A stretch of 64,000 nucleotides of DNA from Caulobacteraceae bacterium UBA3198 (GCA_002363865.1 DEWY01000002.1:1-64000); one strand, 5' to 3'. Shown: positions 15,420-24,769, counted from the first letter of the stretch. Notes: generated from the letters alone by a model not told the origin. Numbers and translations are program-made.

Positions 15420-16313
15420 CTATCCCAGACCATGCTGGCGCTTGGCGGCGGTGACGGTGTTCTGCAGCAGGCAGGCCACGGTCATCAGGCCGACTCCGCC
15501 CGGCACCGGGGTGATGGCGCCGGCCACCTCGCGGGCCTCCTTGAAGGCCACGTCGCCCACCAGCTTGGTCTTGCCCGCCGCGGCCTTTTCCGGATTGTCG
15601 AAGGGCACCCGGTTGATGCCCACATCGATCACGGTGGCGCCGGGTTTGATCCAGTCGCCCCGGATCATCTGCGGCCGGCCGACCGCGGCTACCAGGATGT
15701 CGGCCTGACGGCAGACGGCGGGCAGGTCGCGGGTGCGAGAATGGGCGATGGTCACGGTGCAGTCGGCCTGCAGCAGGAGCTGGGCCACCGGCCGGCCCAC
15801 CAGGACCGAGCGCCCGACCACCACGGCGGTCTTGCCTGAGAGATCGCCCAGGGTCTCCCGCAGCATGATCATGCAGCCGAGCGGCGTGCAGGGGGTCAGG
15901 GCCGGCTCGCCGCTGGCCAGACGCCCGGCATTGACCACATGCAGGCCGTCCACATCCTTGTCCGGATGGATGGCCGCCAGGGCCGCCCGGGTGTCCAGGT
16001 GGTCCGGCAGGGGCAACTGCAGAAGGATGCCGTGGACCCGCGCGTCCTCGTTGAGGCCGGCGATCAGCAGCAGTAACTCGTCCAGCTGCGCGTCGCCCGG
16101 CAGCCGGTGGGTCACCGAGTGCATGCCCACGGCCAGGGACTGCTCGCCCTTGGACTTCACATAGACCTGACTGGCCGGGTCATCGCCGACCACGATCACC
16201 GCCAGGCCCGGCTGCAGAGCGTGCTCCTGGCGCAGGCGGGCGACCTCCTCGGCCACGCCGGCGCGGACGCGTTCGGCATAGAGCTTGCCGTCGATGATCT
16301 GAGCCTGGGACAT
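15420..16313 (-). CDS. folD: Methylenetetrahydrofolate dehydrogenase/cyclohydrolase
   Basis: This bifunctional cytoplasmic enzyme interconverts 5,10-methylene-, methenyl- and 10-formyl-tetrahydrofolate using NADP. Clear signatures are [14 protein letters not shown] with the catalytic Lys, the Gln-rich [19 protein letters not shown], the TPCTPLGCM block, and [15 protein letters not shown] plus [15 protein letters not shown]. The start at 16313 is chosen over longer frames because AGGAG lies 9 nt upstream and the protein begins [10 protein letters not shown], as usual. Confidence 0.96.
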   Translation of the reverse strand: MSQAQIIDGKLYAERVRAGVAEEVARLRQEHALQPGLAVIVVGDDPASQVYVKSKGEQSLAVGMHSVTHRLPGDAQLDELLLLIAGLNEDARVHGILLQLPLPDHLDTRAALAAIHPDKDVDGLHVVNAGRLASGEPALTPCTPLGCMIMLRETLGDLSGKTAVVVGRSVLVGRPVAQLLLQADCTVTIAHSRTRDLPAVCRQADILVAAVGRPQMIRGDWIKPGATVIDVGINRVPFDNPEKAAAGKTKLVGDVAFKEAREVAGAITPVPGGVGLMTVACLLQNTVTAAKRQHGLG

Positions 16314-16384
16314 GACGACTCCTGGGGGATGTGGATGTGCGCCTGCCACTAAAGCGTGAGCGCCCTTCGCGCAACGCGCGCGGC

Positions 16385-16837
16385 TCAGCCTCGCCTGAGC
16401 CAGCAGGCCAGGGCCCAGGCGTGGCTGTCGCGGCTGAGCATCCGCAGGGCCGTCTCGGGCGGACGCCAGAATAGGGTGTGATCGGCCTCGATCTTCCGCT
16501 CCCGCCGCTCGGTCAGGATCTCCGCGGTAAAGAAGACGCCGCGGGTGTTGAAGCTCTTGGTCGCCCCATTGATGAAATAGTGGTCGGCCCGGGTCAGCAC
16601 GCTCAGGGGACGGACCTCGAGGCCGGTCTCCTCCAGAAACTCCCGCGCCATGGCCGCCTCGGCGCTCTCGCCGGGATCAATGCCGCCACCGGGAAGGTCA
16701 ATGCGCGTGGGCCCGTCCGCAGGCTCGACCCGGACCAGGGCCACCTGCCCGTCACGGACGCCCACCCCGAAGGCCACGGGCCGATCGGGATAGGGACGGC
16801 CGGGCTCCGGCGCGCCGAACTGGGGGACGGCGGCCAT
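16385..16837 (-). CDS. NUDIX hydrolase
   Basis: The 150-residue protein carries a complete Nudix box ([27 protein letters not shown]-x5-E-x7-REUxEExGU), so it should hydrolyse a nucleoside diphosphate linked to another group; the substrate cannot be told. ATG overlaps the stop of the upstream S1/P1 nuclease gene by one base (TGATG), so the two are translationally coupled. Confidence 0.88.
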   Translation of the reverse strand: MAAVPQFGAPEPGRPYPDRPVAFGVGVRDGQVALVRVEPADGPTRIDLPGGGIDPGESAEAAMAREFLEETGLEVRPLSVLTRADHYFINGATKSFNTRGVFFTAEILTERRERKIEADHTLFWRPPETALRMLSRDSHAWALACWLRRG

Positions 16838-17853
16838 CAGTCGACCGAGAATAGGGCGTCGAACGGATCGACCCGGCCAGCCTCCACATCGGCGACCTTC
16901 ACGGGACGCCAGCCCACCTGAGAGTCGGCGCTGTCGCGCCAGGCTTCGACGATCAGGTCGCGCAGCTCCGAGGCCCCGGCGCTGGTCCGTGTCAGCACGA
17001 ACTCGGCGCCGCGGGGATCGGCAGGGGCGAAAGCGCCAGCCTTCTCCAGGGCGTAGAAGGGCTCCACCTGGGAAAAGCCCTCAAGGATGTACTCGACCGT
17101 GCGCGCTTCGATGGGGCAGTCGCAGACCTGAAGCGGCGCCATGGCGGACTTCAGCTCCGCCAGCCCCAGATTGGCGCGGGTGAACTCCCCCTCGAACAGG
17201 CCGTGGACCTTGGCCTTCGTGTAGCCCCTGGGGTTGGGATAGCCCGCACTCCAGCCGTTATAGTGGACGGTAGTGTGCAGTGGCTGGGCCCCGTCGGCCA
17301 CATAGTGGGAGAGCGAGCCGATCGTCGTCTTCAGCAGGGACTCTCGCAGGGCCCGGTCCGCGGCGTACCAGGCGCGACGGCCTGGATCGGTTTCACGGGC
17401 CTCGGCGGCGACCAGAACGCGCCAATAGGCGAAGTCGAGGGTCAGCTGCTGATACTGATCAATGATGGAATACTGCAGATAGCCAGCCTTCCAGCTGTCC
17501 GTCCCGGCGGCCTGAAGCTGCGCCTCGTAGGCTGCGCGGGTGGGCGCCAGGGGCGTTGCAAACCGCGGCCCGCCCAGGACCAGGCCGGAGTCGTCGATGT
17601 CCACGAAGTGGGCGGAATCCCGATTGCTGTCGTGGATCTTCCCCGCCCCTTTGGAGCGGTCAGGCTCGCGGCTCAGTTCGCCGATCTGGCTGATGGCGGT
17701 AGGATCGCGCAGGAAGGCGGGCACCTCGTCCGGCAGTGCCTCCATGGCCGCCACACCGATGACCCGGTGGCCGTGACCGCCCCAGGCCAGGGCATGACTG
17801 GGCGCCACGAGCGACAGGGTCGCCAGGACCAGGGGAAGCGCAGCGGTCCGCAT
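16837..17853 (-). CDS. Secreted S1/P1-type nuclease
   Basis: The protein is a zinc-dependent nuclease/phosphatase of the S1/P1 family acting in the periplasm or outside. A signal peptide ends just before Trp (SHALA-WGGHGHR), the N-terminal Trp and His that bind zinc in P1. Other ligands are visible in HFVDIDD and in SLSHYVADGAQPLHTTVHYNGW. The 338-residue length is normal. A ribosome binding site (AGGAG) precedes ATG 17853. It lies 12 nt after the GST gene and overlaps the NUDIX gene, which suggests one operon. Confidence 0.88.
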   Translation of the reverse strand: MRTAALPLVLATLSLVAPSHALAWGGHGHRVIGVAAMEALPDEVPAFLRDPTAISQIGELSREPDRSKGAGKIHDSNRDSAHFVDIDDSGLVLGGPRFATPLAPTRAAYEAQLQAAGTDSWKAGYLQYSIIDQYQQLTLDFAYWRVLVAAEARETDPGRRAWYAADRALRESLLKTTIGSLSHYVADGAQPLHTTVHYNGWSAGYPNPRGYTKAKVHGLFEGEFTRANLGLAELKSAMAPLQVCDCPIEARTVEYILEGFSQVEPFYALEKAGAFAPADPRGAEFVLTRTSAGASELRDLIVEAWRDSADSQVGWRPVKVADVEAGRVDPFDALFSVD

Positions 17854-17865
17854 TGAGAAAGGCTC

Positions 17866-18456
17866 CTAGTCTTTGATCGGCAGGGCCGCTTCAACCCGCG
17901 CGATCCAGGCCTGCACCTCCGGATAGCGCGCCAGGTCGAAGCCGCCCTCGCCAGCCAACCGGGTATAGGCGACCAGGGCGACGTCGGCGAGACTGAGCTG
18001 ATCGCCTGCGAGGAATTGAGCGCCGTTCAGGCCGTCTTCCAGACGCTGCAGGGCCGACGCCCCCTTCGCCACCAACTTGGGATCCAGTTCGGCGACCGGC
18101 CGCCCCTGATAGACCACATGGAACCGGGCCACGGCGACATAGGGCTCGTGGCTGTACTGCTCCCAGAACATCCACTCCAGCATCCGGGCCCGGGCGTAGG
18201 AATCGGTTGGGATGAGATCGGAGCCCTCGGCCAGATGCAGGATGATGGCGTTGGACTGGGCCAGCGGCCGGCCGTCGGGCAAAACCACCACCGGGACTTG
18301 GCCGGCCGGGTTGATCGCGCGAAACTGTGGCGTCTGGGTTTCGCCCTTCAGCAGGTCGATCTCGATCCACTCATAGTCCAGACCCAGCCGATCGGCCGTC
18401 CACTTCACCTTCAGGCAGTTGCCCGAGATAGAGTCCCCATAGATCTTCAGGCGCAT
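17866..18456 (-). CDS. Glutathione S-transferase
   Basis: This 196-residue cytoplasmic protein has the N-terminal thioredoxin-fold domain (MRLKIYGDSISGNCLKVKW, with the cis-Pro/Ser pocket NPAGQVPVVVLPDGRPLAQSNAI) and the C-terminal all-alpha domain (FLAGDQLSLADVALVAYTRLAG). It conjugates glutathione to electrophiles or acts as a related thiol transferase; the substrate is unknown. It heads the apparent GST-nuclease-NUDIX operon. Confidence 0.9.
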   Translation of the reverse strand: MRLKIYGDSISGNCLKVKWTADRLGLDYEWIEIDLLKGETQTPQFRAINPAGQVPVVVLPDGRPLAQSNAIILHLAEGSDLIPTDSYARARMLEWMFWEQYSHEPYVAVARFHVVYQGRPVAELDPKLVAKGASALQRLEDGLNGAQFLAGDQLSLADVALVAYTRLAGEGGFDLARYPEVQAWIARVEAALPIKD

Positions 18457-18622
18457 GTGAATCTCCCGACCGACACATCGCTTCTGATAGCTGAGCCTTT
18501 CCAGGCGCCAAGCCAGATAGACTCATGGCGCCCCAAGAAGACCTCAATTGAACGGCTTGCGGGGCGCGCCCGGGACCGCTACCCACGCCCCTACCAGTTT
18601 CACGACGCAGGATGACGCCGCC

Positions 18623-19105
18623 ATGCGACGCCGCCTCGCCGCCCTGGCGGCCCTACCTCTCCTGGCCCTGGCTTCCAGCACCCAGGCCGCGACGAGCGAT
18701 CCGATCGGCGATCTGATCGTCGGCGCCCTGACCGGCGGCCTGCCGGGCACGCCGGCCTTCAAGATGCGCGCGACCCTCTATCATGCGGGCGCGGCCGGCG
18801 TCGGCGCCCTGGACTCCCTGGGCTGCAAGGTGGTGGCCATGCGCACCGCCGCCATCGACAAGACCCTGATCCCCCGCCGCACGGTGCTGTTTATCCAGGA
18901 AACTGTCGGCCTGCCCATGCCCGACGGCGGCGTCCACGACGGCTACTGGTACGCCTCGGACGTGGGCGGGGCGATCAAGGGCGAGAAGATCGATCTCTAT
19001 ACCGGCCATGGACGCGCCTCCATGAAGCCGATGATGCCCCTGAACCTGTCCGAGCTGACAGTGACCAAGGTCGGGGAATTCAAGGGCTGCCCGCCGGCGA
19101 AATAG
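18623..19105 (+). CDS. Secreted 3D-domain protein
   Basis: After a signal peptide (MRRRLAALAALPLLALASSTQAA) the protein carries a 3D domain, named for three conserved aspartates. It is related to the catalytic barrel of MltA-type lytic transglycosylases: LYHAGAAGVGALDSLGCKVVAMRTAAID ... IPRRTVLFIQE ... PMPDGGVHDGYWYASDVGGAIKGEKIDLYTG. It probably acts on or binds peptidoglycan in the periplasm. ATG 18623 has AGGA upstream; the longer frame from 18548 does not look like a protein start. Confidence 0.8.
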   Translation: MRRRLAALAALPLLALASSTQAATSDPIGDLIVGALTGGLPGTPAFKMRATLYHAGAAGVGALDSLGCKVVAMRTAAIDKTLIPRRTVLFIQETVGLPMPDGGVHDGYWYASDVGGAIKGEKIDLYTGHGRASMKPMMPLNLSELTVTKVGEFKGCPPAK

Positions 19106-19172
19106 CACCGCCCGACGCCGCCGACACTCTCCTCCGACGACCGCACCCGGCCCGTTTCCGAGGAGAAGACGC

Positions 19173-19724
19173 ATGCCTACACCTGGGCTCCACGCACATC
19201 TGTTCGTGATCACCGGCGGACCTGGCGCGGGCAAGACCACCCTGATCGACGCTCTGAGCGCCCGGGGTGAGCGCTGCTTCGGCGAGGCCGGTCGCGCGAT
19301 CATCCGCGAGCAGCGTGCCATCGGTGGGACAGCCCTGCCCTGGGCGGACCGCGACGCCTACTGGCGCGCCATGTTCGAGAAAGATCTGGCGGCCCATCAC
19401 GCCGCGGCCATAGGGCCCCAGCGCGCCTTTTTTGATCGTGGTCTGCCGGACCTGTTGGGCTATGCGGCCCTGGAAGGTCTGCGACCTCCGCTGGCCGACC
19501 TGCGGGAGGTCGCGCGCGCCAGATACGCCCCCTTGGTCTTCGTCGCTCCGCCGTGGCGAGAAATCTACGCCCGCGACACCGAACGCCTGCAGGACTGGGA
19601 TGAGGCTGTTCGCACCCACGACGCCGTGACCCGGGCCTATGCCGACCAGGGCTATCAGTTGAAAGATTTGCCGCTGGCCAACGTCGCCCGCCGTGTCGAG
19701 TTCGTCCTCGACGCCGTCGCCTGA
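19173..19724 (+). CDS. AAA-family P-loop NTPase (AAA_28-like)
   Basis: The 183-residue cytoplasmic protein starts with a P-loop (FVITGGPGAGKTTLIDAL) and ends with the DERxQDWDEA-like block RDTERLQDWDEAVRTHDAV that is typical of the AAA_28 group of small ATP-binding proteins. FFDRGLPDLLGY is the Walker B-like Asp segment. Function is unknown; similarity to nucleoside or small-molecule kinases is likely. GAGGAG precedes the ATG. Confidence 0.82.
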   Translation: MPTPGLHAHLFVITGGPGAGKTTLIDALSARGERCFGEAGRAIIREQRAIGGTALPWADRDAYWRAMFEKDLAAHHAAAIGPQRAFFDRGLPDLLGYAALEGLRPPLADLREVARARYAPLVFVAPPWREIYARDTERLQDWDEAVRTHDAVTRAYADQGYQLKDLPLANVARRVEFVLDAVA

Positions 19725-20537
19725 TCAGGTCTCGACGAACGCCTTTTCAAGGACGAAATCACCGGGCTTGGCGATGGAGCCTTCCTCGAAGCCACGCTCG
19801 ACCAGCATGGCCTTCAGGTCAGCCAGGACGGCAGGGCCGCCGCAGAGCATCAGACGGTCCACAGCCGGATCCAGCGGCGGCACGCCCAGATCCTCAAACA
19901 GCTTGCCCGAGGCGATCAGGTCGGTGATCCGGCCCTGAGTCTTGAAGGGCTCGCGGGTCACGGTGGGGTAGTAGCGCAGCTTGTCGCCGATCACCTCGGA
20001 CAGGATCTCGTCCTGGGCCAGCTCGGTCTCGAACAGCTCGCGGTAGTTCAGGTCGGCCACATTGCGCACCGTGTGGGTGACGATGGCTTCGTCGAACCGC
20101 TCATAGACTTCCGGGTCCCGGGCCAGGGACAGCCAGGGCGCGAGGCCGGTGCCGGTGCCCAGCATGTAGAGCCGCTTGCCGGGCTTCAGACCGTCCAGCA
20201 CCAGGGTGCCGGTGGGCTTGCGGCCGATCAGCACCTGGTCGCCAACCTGGATTTTCTGCAGGCGCGAGGTCAGCGGGCCGTCGGGCACCTTGATGGAATA
20301 GAATTCCAGCTCCTCATGCCAGGCTGGGCTCGCGATGGAATAGGCGCGCAGCAGCGGCTTGCCGTCCACCTCAAGGCCCACCATCACGAACTGCCCGCTG
20401 GAGAACCGCAGGGACGGATCACGCGTCGTGCGGAACGAGAACAGGCTGTCGGTCCAATGCTGGACCCAGGTCACGGTCTCCAGGTGGAAGGCGCCGGCCT
20501 TCTTGGGGGCCGGAGCGGCCACGGTCACGTCAGTCAT
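19725..20537 (-). CDS. fpr: Ferredoxin-NADP+ reductase
   Basis: This FAD enzyme transfers electrons between NADPH and ferredoxin. Motifs are RAYSIASPAWHEELEFYSIKVPDGPLTS (FAD binding), GKRLYMLGTGTGLAPWLSLARDPE (NADP pyrophosphate) and LMLCGGPAVLADLKAML, with the C-terminal VLEKAFVET. It lies 45 nt after cysH in the same direction and probably supplies reduced ferredoxin to the sulfite reductase. ATG 20537 is preferred to the GTG one codon upstream. Confidence 0.93.
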   Translation of the reverse strand: MTDVTVAAPAPKKAGAFHLETVTWVQHWTDSLFSFRTTRDPSLRFSSGQFVMVGLEVDGKPLLRAYSIASPAWHEELEFYSIKVPDGPLTSRLQKIQVGDQVLIGRKPTGTLVLDGLKPGKRLYMLGTGTGLAPWLSLARDPEVYERFDEAIVTHTVRNVADLNYRELFETELAQDEILSEVIGDKLRYYPTVTREPFKTQGRITDLIASGKLFEDLGVPPLDPAVDRLMLCGGPAVLADLKAMLVERGFEEGSIAKPGDFVLEKAFVET

Positions 20538-20582
20538 CACTTCGTCTTTTCTATTCAGGCGCAGGTCACGTGTGGGCGCAGG

Positions 20583-21338
20583 TCAGATGTCGCCGCCGAC
20601 ATTGCCCGAGCCGCCGCCGATCACCGAAACGCCAGGCGCGCGGGCGACATGTATGCCGCATTCGCTCTTTTGCGAACCCTGCCAGCGCCCAGCCCGGACG
20701 TCCTGCCCGTCCTCCACCGGTGAGGTGCAGGGCCAGCAGCCGATGGAGGGAAAGCCCTGCGCCACCAGGGGATGGGGCGGCAGGTCGTGGGCCACCACAT
20801 AGGCGTCGAGCTCTTCCTTGCCCCAATTGGCCAGGGGATTGAACTTCACGTGCGGGTCGGCCTCCTCGACCACCCGAAGGGACAGGCGATCACCCCCATG
20901 GAAGCGCTTGCGCCCGGTGATCCAGGCATCGAAGTCCGCAAGCGCGCGGTCCAGGGGCAGGACCTTGCGGATATGGCAGCAGCCGTCCACATCGGTCTGC
21001 CAGAGCTTGGCCTCCGGGTCCGACACCGCCAGGTCCTGATAGTGTGGACGCAGGTCGCGCACGTCGGTCAGACCCAGCCGCTTGGCCAGGCCGCGCCGGT
21101 AATCCAGGGTCTGGCCAAACAGCATGCCGGTGTCGAGAAACAGGACCGGAATATTGGGGTTCACCTGGGCCGCCAGATGCAGCAGCACCGCCGACTCCGC
21201 GCCAAAGGATGAGACCATGGCGAGCTTGTCGCCATACTCGCGATGGGCCGCCGCGATGATCTCGGTCGGTTCGGCATGACGCAGCTCGCCGTCCAGCCGG
21301 TCGGCGACGGAAAGGTGGTCGGTCTGGTCATAGGCCAT
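20583..21338 (-). CDS. cysH: Phosphoadenylyl/adenylyl-sulfate reductase
   Basis: The enzyme reduces activated sulfate to sulfite. SSFGAESAVLLHLA is the nucleotide-binding loop, LPLDRAL and ITGRKRFHG line the substrate site, and KSECGIH carries the catalytic cysteine. Extra cysteine pairs (GCCHIRKV and CWPCTSP) suggest a [4Fe-4S] cluster, so APS rather than PAPS is the likely substrate. The start is ATG 21338; the two codons before it would use a GTG. It is separated by only 2 nt from the DUF934 gene. Confidence 0.93.
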   Translation of the reverse strand: MAYDQTDHLSVADRLDGELRHAEPTEIIAAAHREYGDKLAMVSSFGAESAVLLHLAAQVNPNIPVLFLDTGMLFGQTLDYRRGLAKRLGLTDVRDLRPHYQDLAVSDPEAKLWQTDVDGCCHIRKVLPLDRALADFDAWITGRKRFHGGDRLSLRVVEEADPHVKFNPLANWGKEELDAYVVAHDLPPHPLVAQGFPSIGCWPCTSPVEDGQDVRAGRWQGSQKSECGIHVARAPGVSVIGGGSGNVGGDI

Positions 21339-21340
21339 GG

Positions 21341-21847
21341 TCACCCTCCCTCGCGCTCCACATAGGCGGGCGTGCGCAGATCAGCCGCCCGCTGATAGAC
21401 GTGGCGATGGCGATGGACAGCGTGCGCCCAATCCTGCGGGCTTGCGCCATCCGCCGGGGCGAAGGCGTCGAAGCCGCAGCGGACCATGAAACCGGCCTGC
21501 TCGCGCAGCACCTCGCCGACCGCGCGGACCTCGCCGGCATAGGCGAACCGCTGCCGCAGAAGCCGGGCGGCGGTATAGGCCCGCCCGTCCCGGTACTTGG
21601 GAAAGGCCAGCGCCACCACCGCGATCCGCGGCAGGTCATAGGCCAGGGCCTCGACCTCTTCGGCGGGCTCCAGGCGCACGCCCACGGCGCGCCCCTCGGC
21701 CAGCAGGCGGTCGCCTTCGGCCTGGAAGCGGGCGAAGGAGATGATCACGTCGCCTGGCGGCAGGCCTTCGTCATCGGCCACCGCGGTGAAGGGATCATCG
21801 CCCAGGATAAACTGGTCGTCGTCCTGTCGCCTAATGAGCGTCGGCAT
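21341..21847 (-). CDS. DUF934 protein of sulfate assimilation
   Basis: The 168-residue protein matches DUF934, a family almost always encoded between sulfite reductase and CysH. Visible features are PPGDVIISFARFQAEGDRLLAEGRAVGVRLEP, VALAFPKYRDGRAYTAARLLRQRFAYAGEVRAVGEVLREQAGFMVRCGFDAF. Its role is unclear, perhaps helping assembly or electron delivery for sulfite reduction. It overlaps the end of cysI by 17 nt. Confidence 0.85.
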   Translation of the reverse strand: MPTLIRRQDDDQFILGDDPFTAVADDEGLPPGDVIISFARFQAEGDRLLAEGRAVGVRLEPAEEVEALAYDLPRIAVVALAFPKYRDGRAYTAARLLRQRFAYAGEVRAVGEVLREQAGFMVRCGFDAFAPADGASPQDWAHAVHRHRHVYQRAADLRTPAYVEREGG

Positions 21848-23486
21848 AGACGGCCTCCTTGAAGGGTTCGACGCCGGTGCGGCGATAGGTGTCGAGGAAG
21901 CGTTCGCCCTCATGGCGTTCGCGCAGATAGACCTCGACCAGGGTGTCGATGGCGGCGGCCACCTTGTCGTAAGGCAGGGCCGGGCCGAGCATCTTGCCCA
22001 CCGCGGCGTCCTCGGCGCCCGAGCCGCCCAGGGTGAGCTGGTAGAACTCCTCGCCCTTCTTATCGACGCCCAGGATGCCGATGTGGCCCACATGATGGTG
22101 GCCGCAGGCGTTGATGCAGCCGCTGATCTTGATCTTCAGCTCGCCGATGGCCTCGGCGCGATCGGGATCAGCGAAGGTCTGGGCGATCTGCTGGGCCACC
22201 GGGATCGCCCGGGCGTTGGCCAGAGCGCAATAATCCAGCCCTGGGCAGGCGATGATGTCGGAGATCAGGTTCACATTGGCGCTGGCCAGGCCTGTGGCCT
22301 GCAGCTGGGCGAACACCTCGGGCACATCGTCCAGCCGCACATGGGGCAGGACGAGGTTCTGCTCGTGGGTCACCCGGATGTCGTCCTGGCCATACCGCTC
22401 GGCCAGGTCGGCGATCACGTCCATCTGATCGGAGGTGGCGTCGCCGGGGGTGTCGCCGATGGTCTTCAGCGAAACCTCGACGATCGTATAGCCGGGCTTC
22501 TTGTGCGGCCGCAGATTGTTGCGCGCAAACCGAGCCAGGGCCGGATCGGCGGCCTTGGCCGTTTCGAAGACCTCGGACGTCGCCGGCAGGGCCTCAAAGA
22601 CGGTGGTGGCGAAGGCCCCGCGGATCCGGGCGAGCTCGGTGTCGGGCAGGTCGCCCTCCGGCCCGATCTTGGCCCACTCCTCGGCCACCTGCCGGGCGAA
22701 CTCTTCCGCGCCCAGGGCGGCGACCAGGATCTTGATCCGCGCCTTGTAGATGTTGTCCCGGCGGCCGTGGCGGTTATAGACCCGCAGAATGGCCTCCAGG
22801 TACGAGAACAGCCGGTTGGCCGGCAGGAACTCGGCGATGGTCGGGCCCACATAGGGCGTGCGCCCCAGGCCCCCGCCGACGATGACTTCGAAGCCCAGCT
22901 GGCCGTCGCGGCCGCGGCGGATCATCAGCCCGATGTCGTGCACCTTGGCCGCCGTGCGGTCGTTGGGCGCAGCCGTGATGGCGATCTTGAACTTGCGCGG
23001 CAGGAACGAGAATTCCGGGTGCAGGCTCGACCACTGGCGGATGGCCTCGGACCAGACGCGGGGATCGTCCAGCTCCTCGGCGGTGGCGCCGGCATAGGGG
23101 TCGGAGGTCACATTGCGGATGCAGTTGCCGCTGGTCTGGATGGCGTGCATGTCCACCTCGGCCAGCTGGTCGAGGATGTCGGGCGCATCCCGCAGCTTGA
23201 TCCAATGGAACTGCAGGTTCTGACGGGTCGTGAAGTGGCCATAGCCCCGGTCATAGGTGCGGCCGATATGGGCCAGGCGGCGCATCTGGCGGGCGTTCAG
23301 CGACCCATAGGGAATGGCGATCCGCAGCATGTAGGCGTGCAGCTGCAGATAGAGGCCGTTCATCAGCCGCAGGGTCTTGAACTGATCTTCGCTGAGCTCG
23401 CCCGACAGGCGGCGGGCCACCTGCTCGCGGAACTCCCGGGCCCGGTCAGCGACGAATTCCTGGTCGACAGCGTCGTACTGGTACAT
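21831..23486 (-). CDS. cysI: Ferredoxin-type sulfite/nitrite reductase
   Basis: The 551-residue protein contains siroheme and [4Fe-4S] sites and reduces sulfite to sulfide. The nitrite/sulfite reductase repeats are visible (TYDRGYGHFTTRQNLQFHWIKL near 95; EQNLVLPHVRLDD). Four cysteine ligands lie in IIACPGLDYCALA and IKISGCINACGHHHVGHIGI. Its place in the cys operon argues for sulfite, not nitrite. A ferredoxin probably donates electrons through the nearby fpr product. Confidence 0.92.
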   Translation of the reverse strand: MYQYDAVDQEFVADRAREFREQVARRLSGELSEDQFKTLRLMNGLYLQLHAYMLRIAIPYGSLNARQMRRLAHIGRTYDRGYGHFTTRQNLQFHWIKLRDAPDILDQLAEVDMHAIQTSGNCIRNVTSDPYAGATAEELDDPRVWSEAIRQWSSLHPEFSFLPRKFKIAITAAPNDRTAAKVHDIGLMIRRGRDGQLGFEVIVGGGLGRTPYVGPTIAEFLPANRLFSYLEAILRVYNRHGRRDNIYKARIKILVAALGAEEFARQVAEEWAKIGPEGDLPDTELARIRGAFATTVFEALPATSEVFETAKAADPALARFARNNLRPHKKPGYTIVEVSLKTIGDTPGDATSDQMDVIADLAERYGQDDIRVTHEQNLVLPHVRLDDVPEVFAQLQATGLASANVNLISDIIACPGLDYCALANARAIPVAQQIAQTFADPDRAEAIGELKIKISGCINACGHHHVGHIGILGVDKKGEEFYQLTLGGSGAEDAAVGKMLGPALPYDKVAAAIDTLVEVYLRERHEGERFLDTYRRTGVEPFKEAVYADAH

Positions 23487-23496
23487 TCGGCGCTCC

Positions 23497-23856
23497 TTAC
23501 TTACGCTTGATCAGGTTGACGCGACCGCTGGAGCGGGCTGCGCCGTCGGCGTGCAGCAGGGCTTCGATCACCTCGCCGCCCTCGGCCTGCTTGCCATGGC
23601 TCGGATGGTTGGTGGGCCCCAGCGCACGGATCCGCTCGCGATAGCTCAGCGGGGCCCAGAGGCCGTCGGACTCCATCAGGTCGATCAGATACGGGTCGAT
23701 CACCACGGTGGGCTGCGACTTGGCCTGCCCTTCGGCGGCCTCGGCGGCGCCGGGATCGTCAAACAGGTCGGCGTCGCCGAACCGCTCGACCCACTTTCCG
23801 GCCTTCCAGAAGACGACATCGCCATCGATCAGGCGGTTGGCGGTCAGGGCCTTCAT
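23497..23856 (-). CDS. DUF2849 protein
   Basis: The 119-residue protein begins MKALTANRLIDGDVVFWKAGKWVERFGDAD, the mark of DUF2849, which occurs between cobA and cysI in alphaproteobacterial sulfate-assimilation operons. The rest includes DPYLIDL and PLSYRERIRALGPTNHPSHGK. Function is unknown. The start at 23856 has GGAGG upstream, and only 1 nt separates it from cobA. Confidence 0.85.
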   Translation of the reverse strand: MKALTANRLIDGDVVFWKAGKWVERFGDADLFDDPGAAEAAEGQAKSQPTVVIDPYLIDLMESDGLWAPLSYRERIRALGPTNHPSHGKQAEGGEVIEALLHADGAARSSGRVNLIKRK

Positions 23857-23857
23857 C

Positions 23858-24703
23858 TCACTTGCCTCCCAGCTCGACGGCGCGAGCCTCAATCCGCGTC
23901 GCTTGGCCACCCTCGCCAGCCTGGGCCAGGGCCATGGCCTCGCCAACGATCAGCAGGGCCGGCCCCTTCAGGGTGGCGGCGACCTCCGCCAGCCCCCCGA
24001 GCGTGGTGACCATGCGCCGTTCGTCGCTGCGGCTGGCGTTCTCGACAATAAGCGCCGGGGTGGCCGGGTTGCGGCCGGCCTGTGTCAGCCTGCGGGCGAT
24101 TCCGGACGCGGTTGAGACGCCCATATAGATGACCACCGTCTGGTTGGGACGGGCCAGGCTCTCCCAGTCCAGATCGGGCTCGCCGTCCTTGGCCGCATGA
24201 CCGGTGACGAAGGTGACCGCCTGGGCCATTCCGCGGTGGGTCAGGGGCGCGCCGGCGCCGGCGCCGGCCGCCAGGGCCGCCGTCACGCCAGGAACGATGA
24301 TGCACTCGACGCCGGCCTCGCGGCAGGCTTCCAGCTCCTCGCCGCCCCGGCCGAAGATGAAGGGGTCGCCGCCTTTCAGGCGCACGACCCGCAAGCCCTG
24401 CAGGGCGAAGGCCACCAGCATGCGGTTGATCTCGTCCTGCGGGTAGGCGTGACGCGACTTGCGCTTGGCCACGCTGATCCGCTGGGCGCCAGCCGGCGCC
24501 AGATCGAGAATTTCGTCGGAGACGAGGCCGTCGTGGACCACGACCTGCGCCCCCTGCAGCGCCTTGAGAGCCTTCACGGTCAGCAGTTCGGGATCGCCGG
24601 GGCCCGCGCCCACCAGCCAGACCATCCCAGCCGCACGGGCGCTCGCCCCGTCCAGAAGGACGAGACCGCCGGGTCGCCGGATGGATCGGTCGCTGGTCGA
24701 CAT
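23858..24703 (-). CDS. cobA: Uroporphyrinogen-III C-methyltransferase
   Basis: The enzyme uses two S-adenosylmethionines to make precorrin-2, the precursor of the siroheme needed by the sulfite reductase encoded next to it. Motifs are MVWLVGAGPGDPELLTVKA, VVHDGLVSDEIL, RLKGGDPFIFGRGGEE and VPGVTAALAAGAGAGAPLTHRG. The chosen start gives 281 residues (MSTSDRSIRR...); the longer frame upstream is not conserved-looking. It is the first gene of the operon and follows a strong hairpin in its leader. Confidence 0.93.
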   Translation of the reverse strand: MSTSDRSIRRPGGLVLLDGASARAAGMVWLVGAGPGDPELLTVKALKALQGAQVVVHDGLVSDEILDLAPAGAQRISVAKRKSRHAYPQDEINRMLVAFALQGLRVVRLKGGDPFIFGRGGEELEACREAGVECIIVPGVTAALAAGAGAGAPLTHRGMAQAVTFVTGHAAKDGEPDLDWESLARPNQTVVIYMGVSTASGIARRLTQAGRNPATPALIVENASRSDERRMVTTLGGLAEVAATLKGPALLIVGEAMALAQAGEGGQATRIEARAVELGGK

Positions 24704-24739
24704 GGTTTTAGCTTCTCTATCACGCTTGAGCCCGAAGGC

Positions 24740-24769
24740 CGACGGGGCGGGATTGCGCCCGCCCCGTCG
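24740..24769. promoter_or_regulatory. Perfect GC-rich hairpin in the cobA-cys leader
   Basis: CGACGGGGCGGG (24740-24751) and CCCGCCCCGTCG (24758-24769) are perfect 12-bp inverted repeats with a 6-nt loop, 37 nt upstream of cobA and 107 nt upstream of the divergent LysR gene. A second small hairpin (AGCCCGAAGGCC) lies between it and cobA. It could be an attenuator or regulatory RNA structure for the sulfate-assimilation operon, or an operator. Confidence 0.45.

Noticed and set aside
21741..23510. 589-codon frame on the + strand opposite cysI
   Set aside because: It is the antisense shadow of a well-supported sulfite reductase; its translation is rich in Gly, Leu, His and Gln with no domain.
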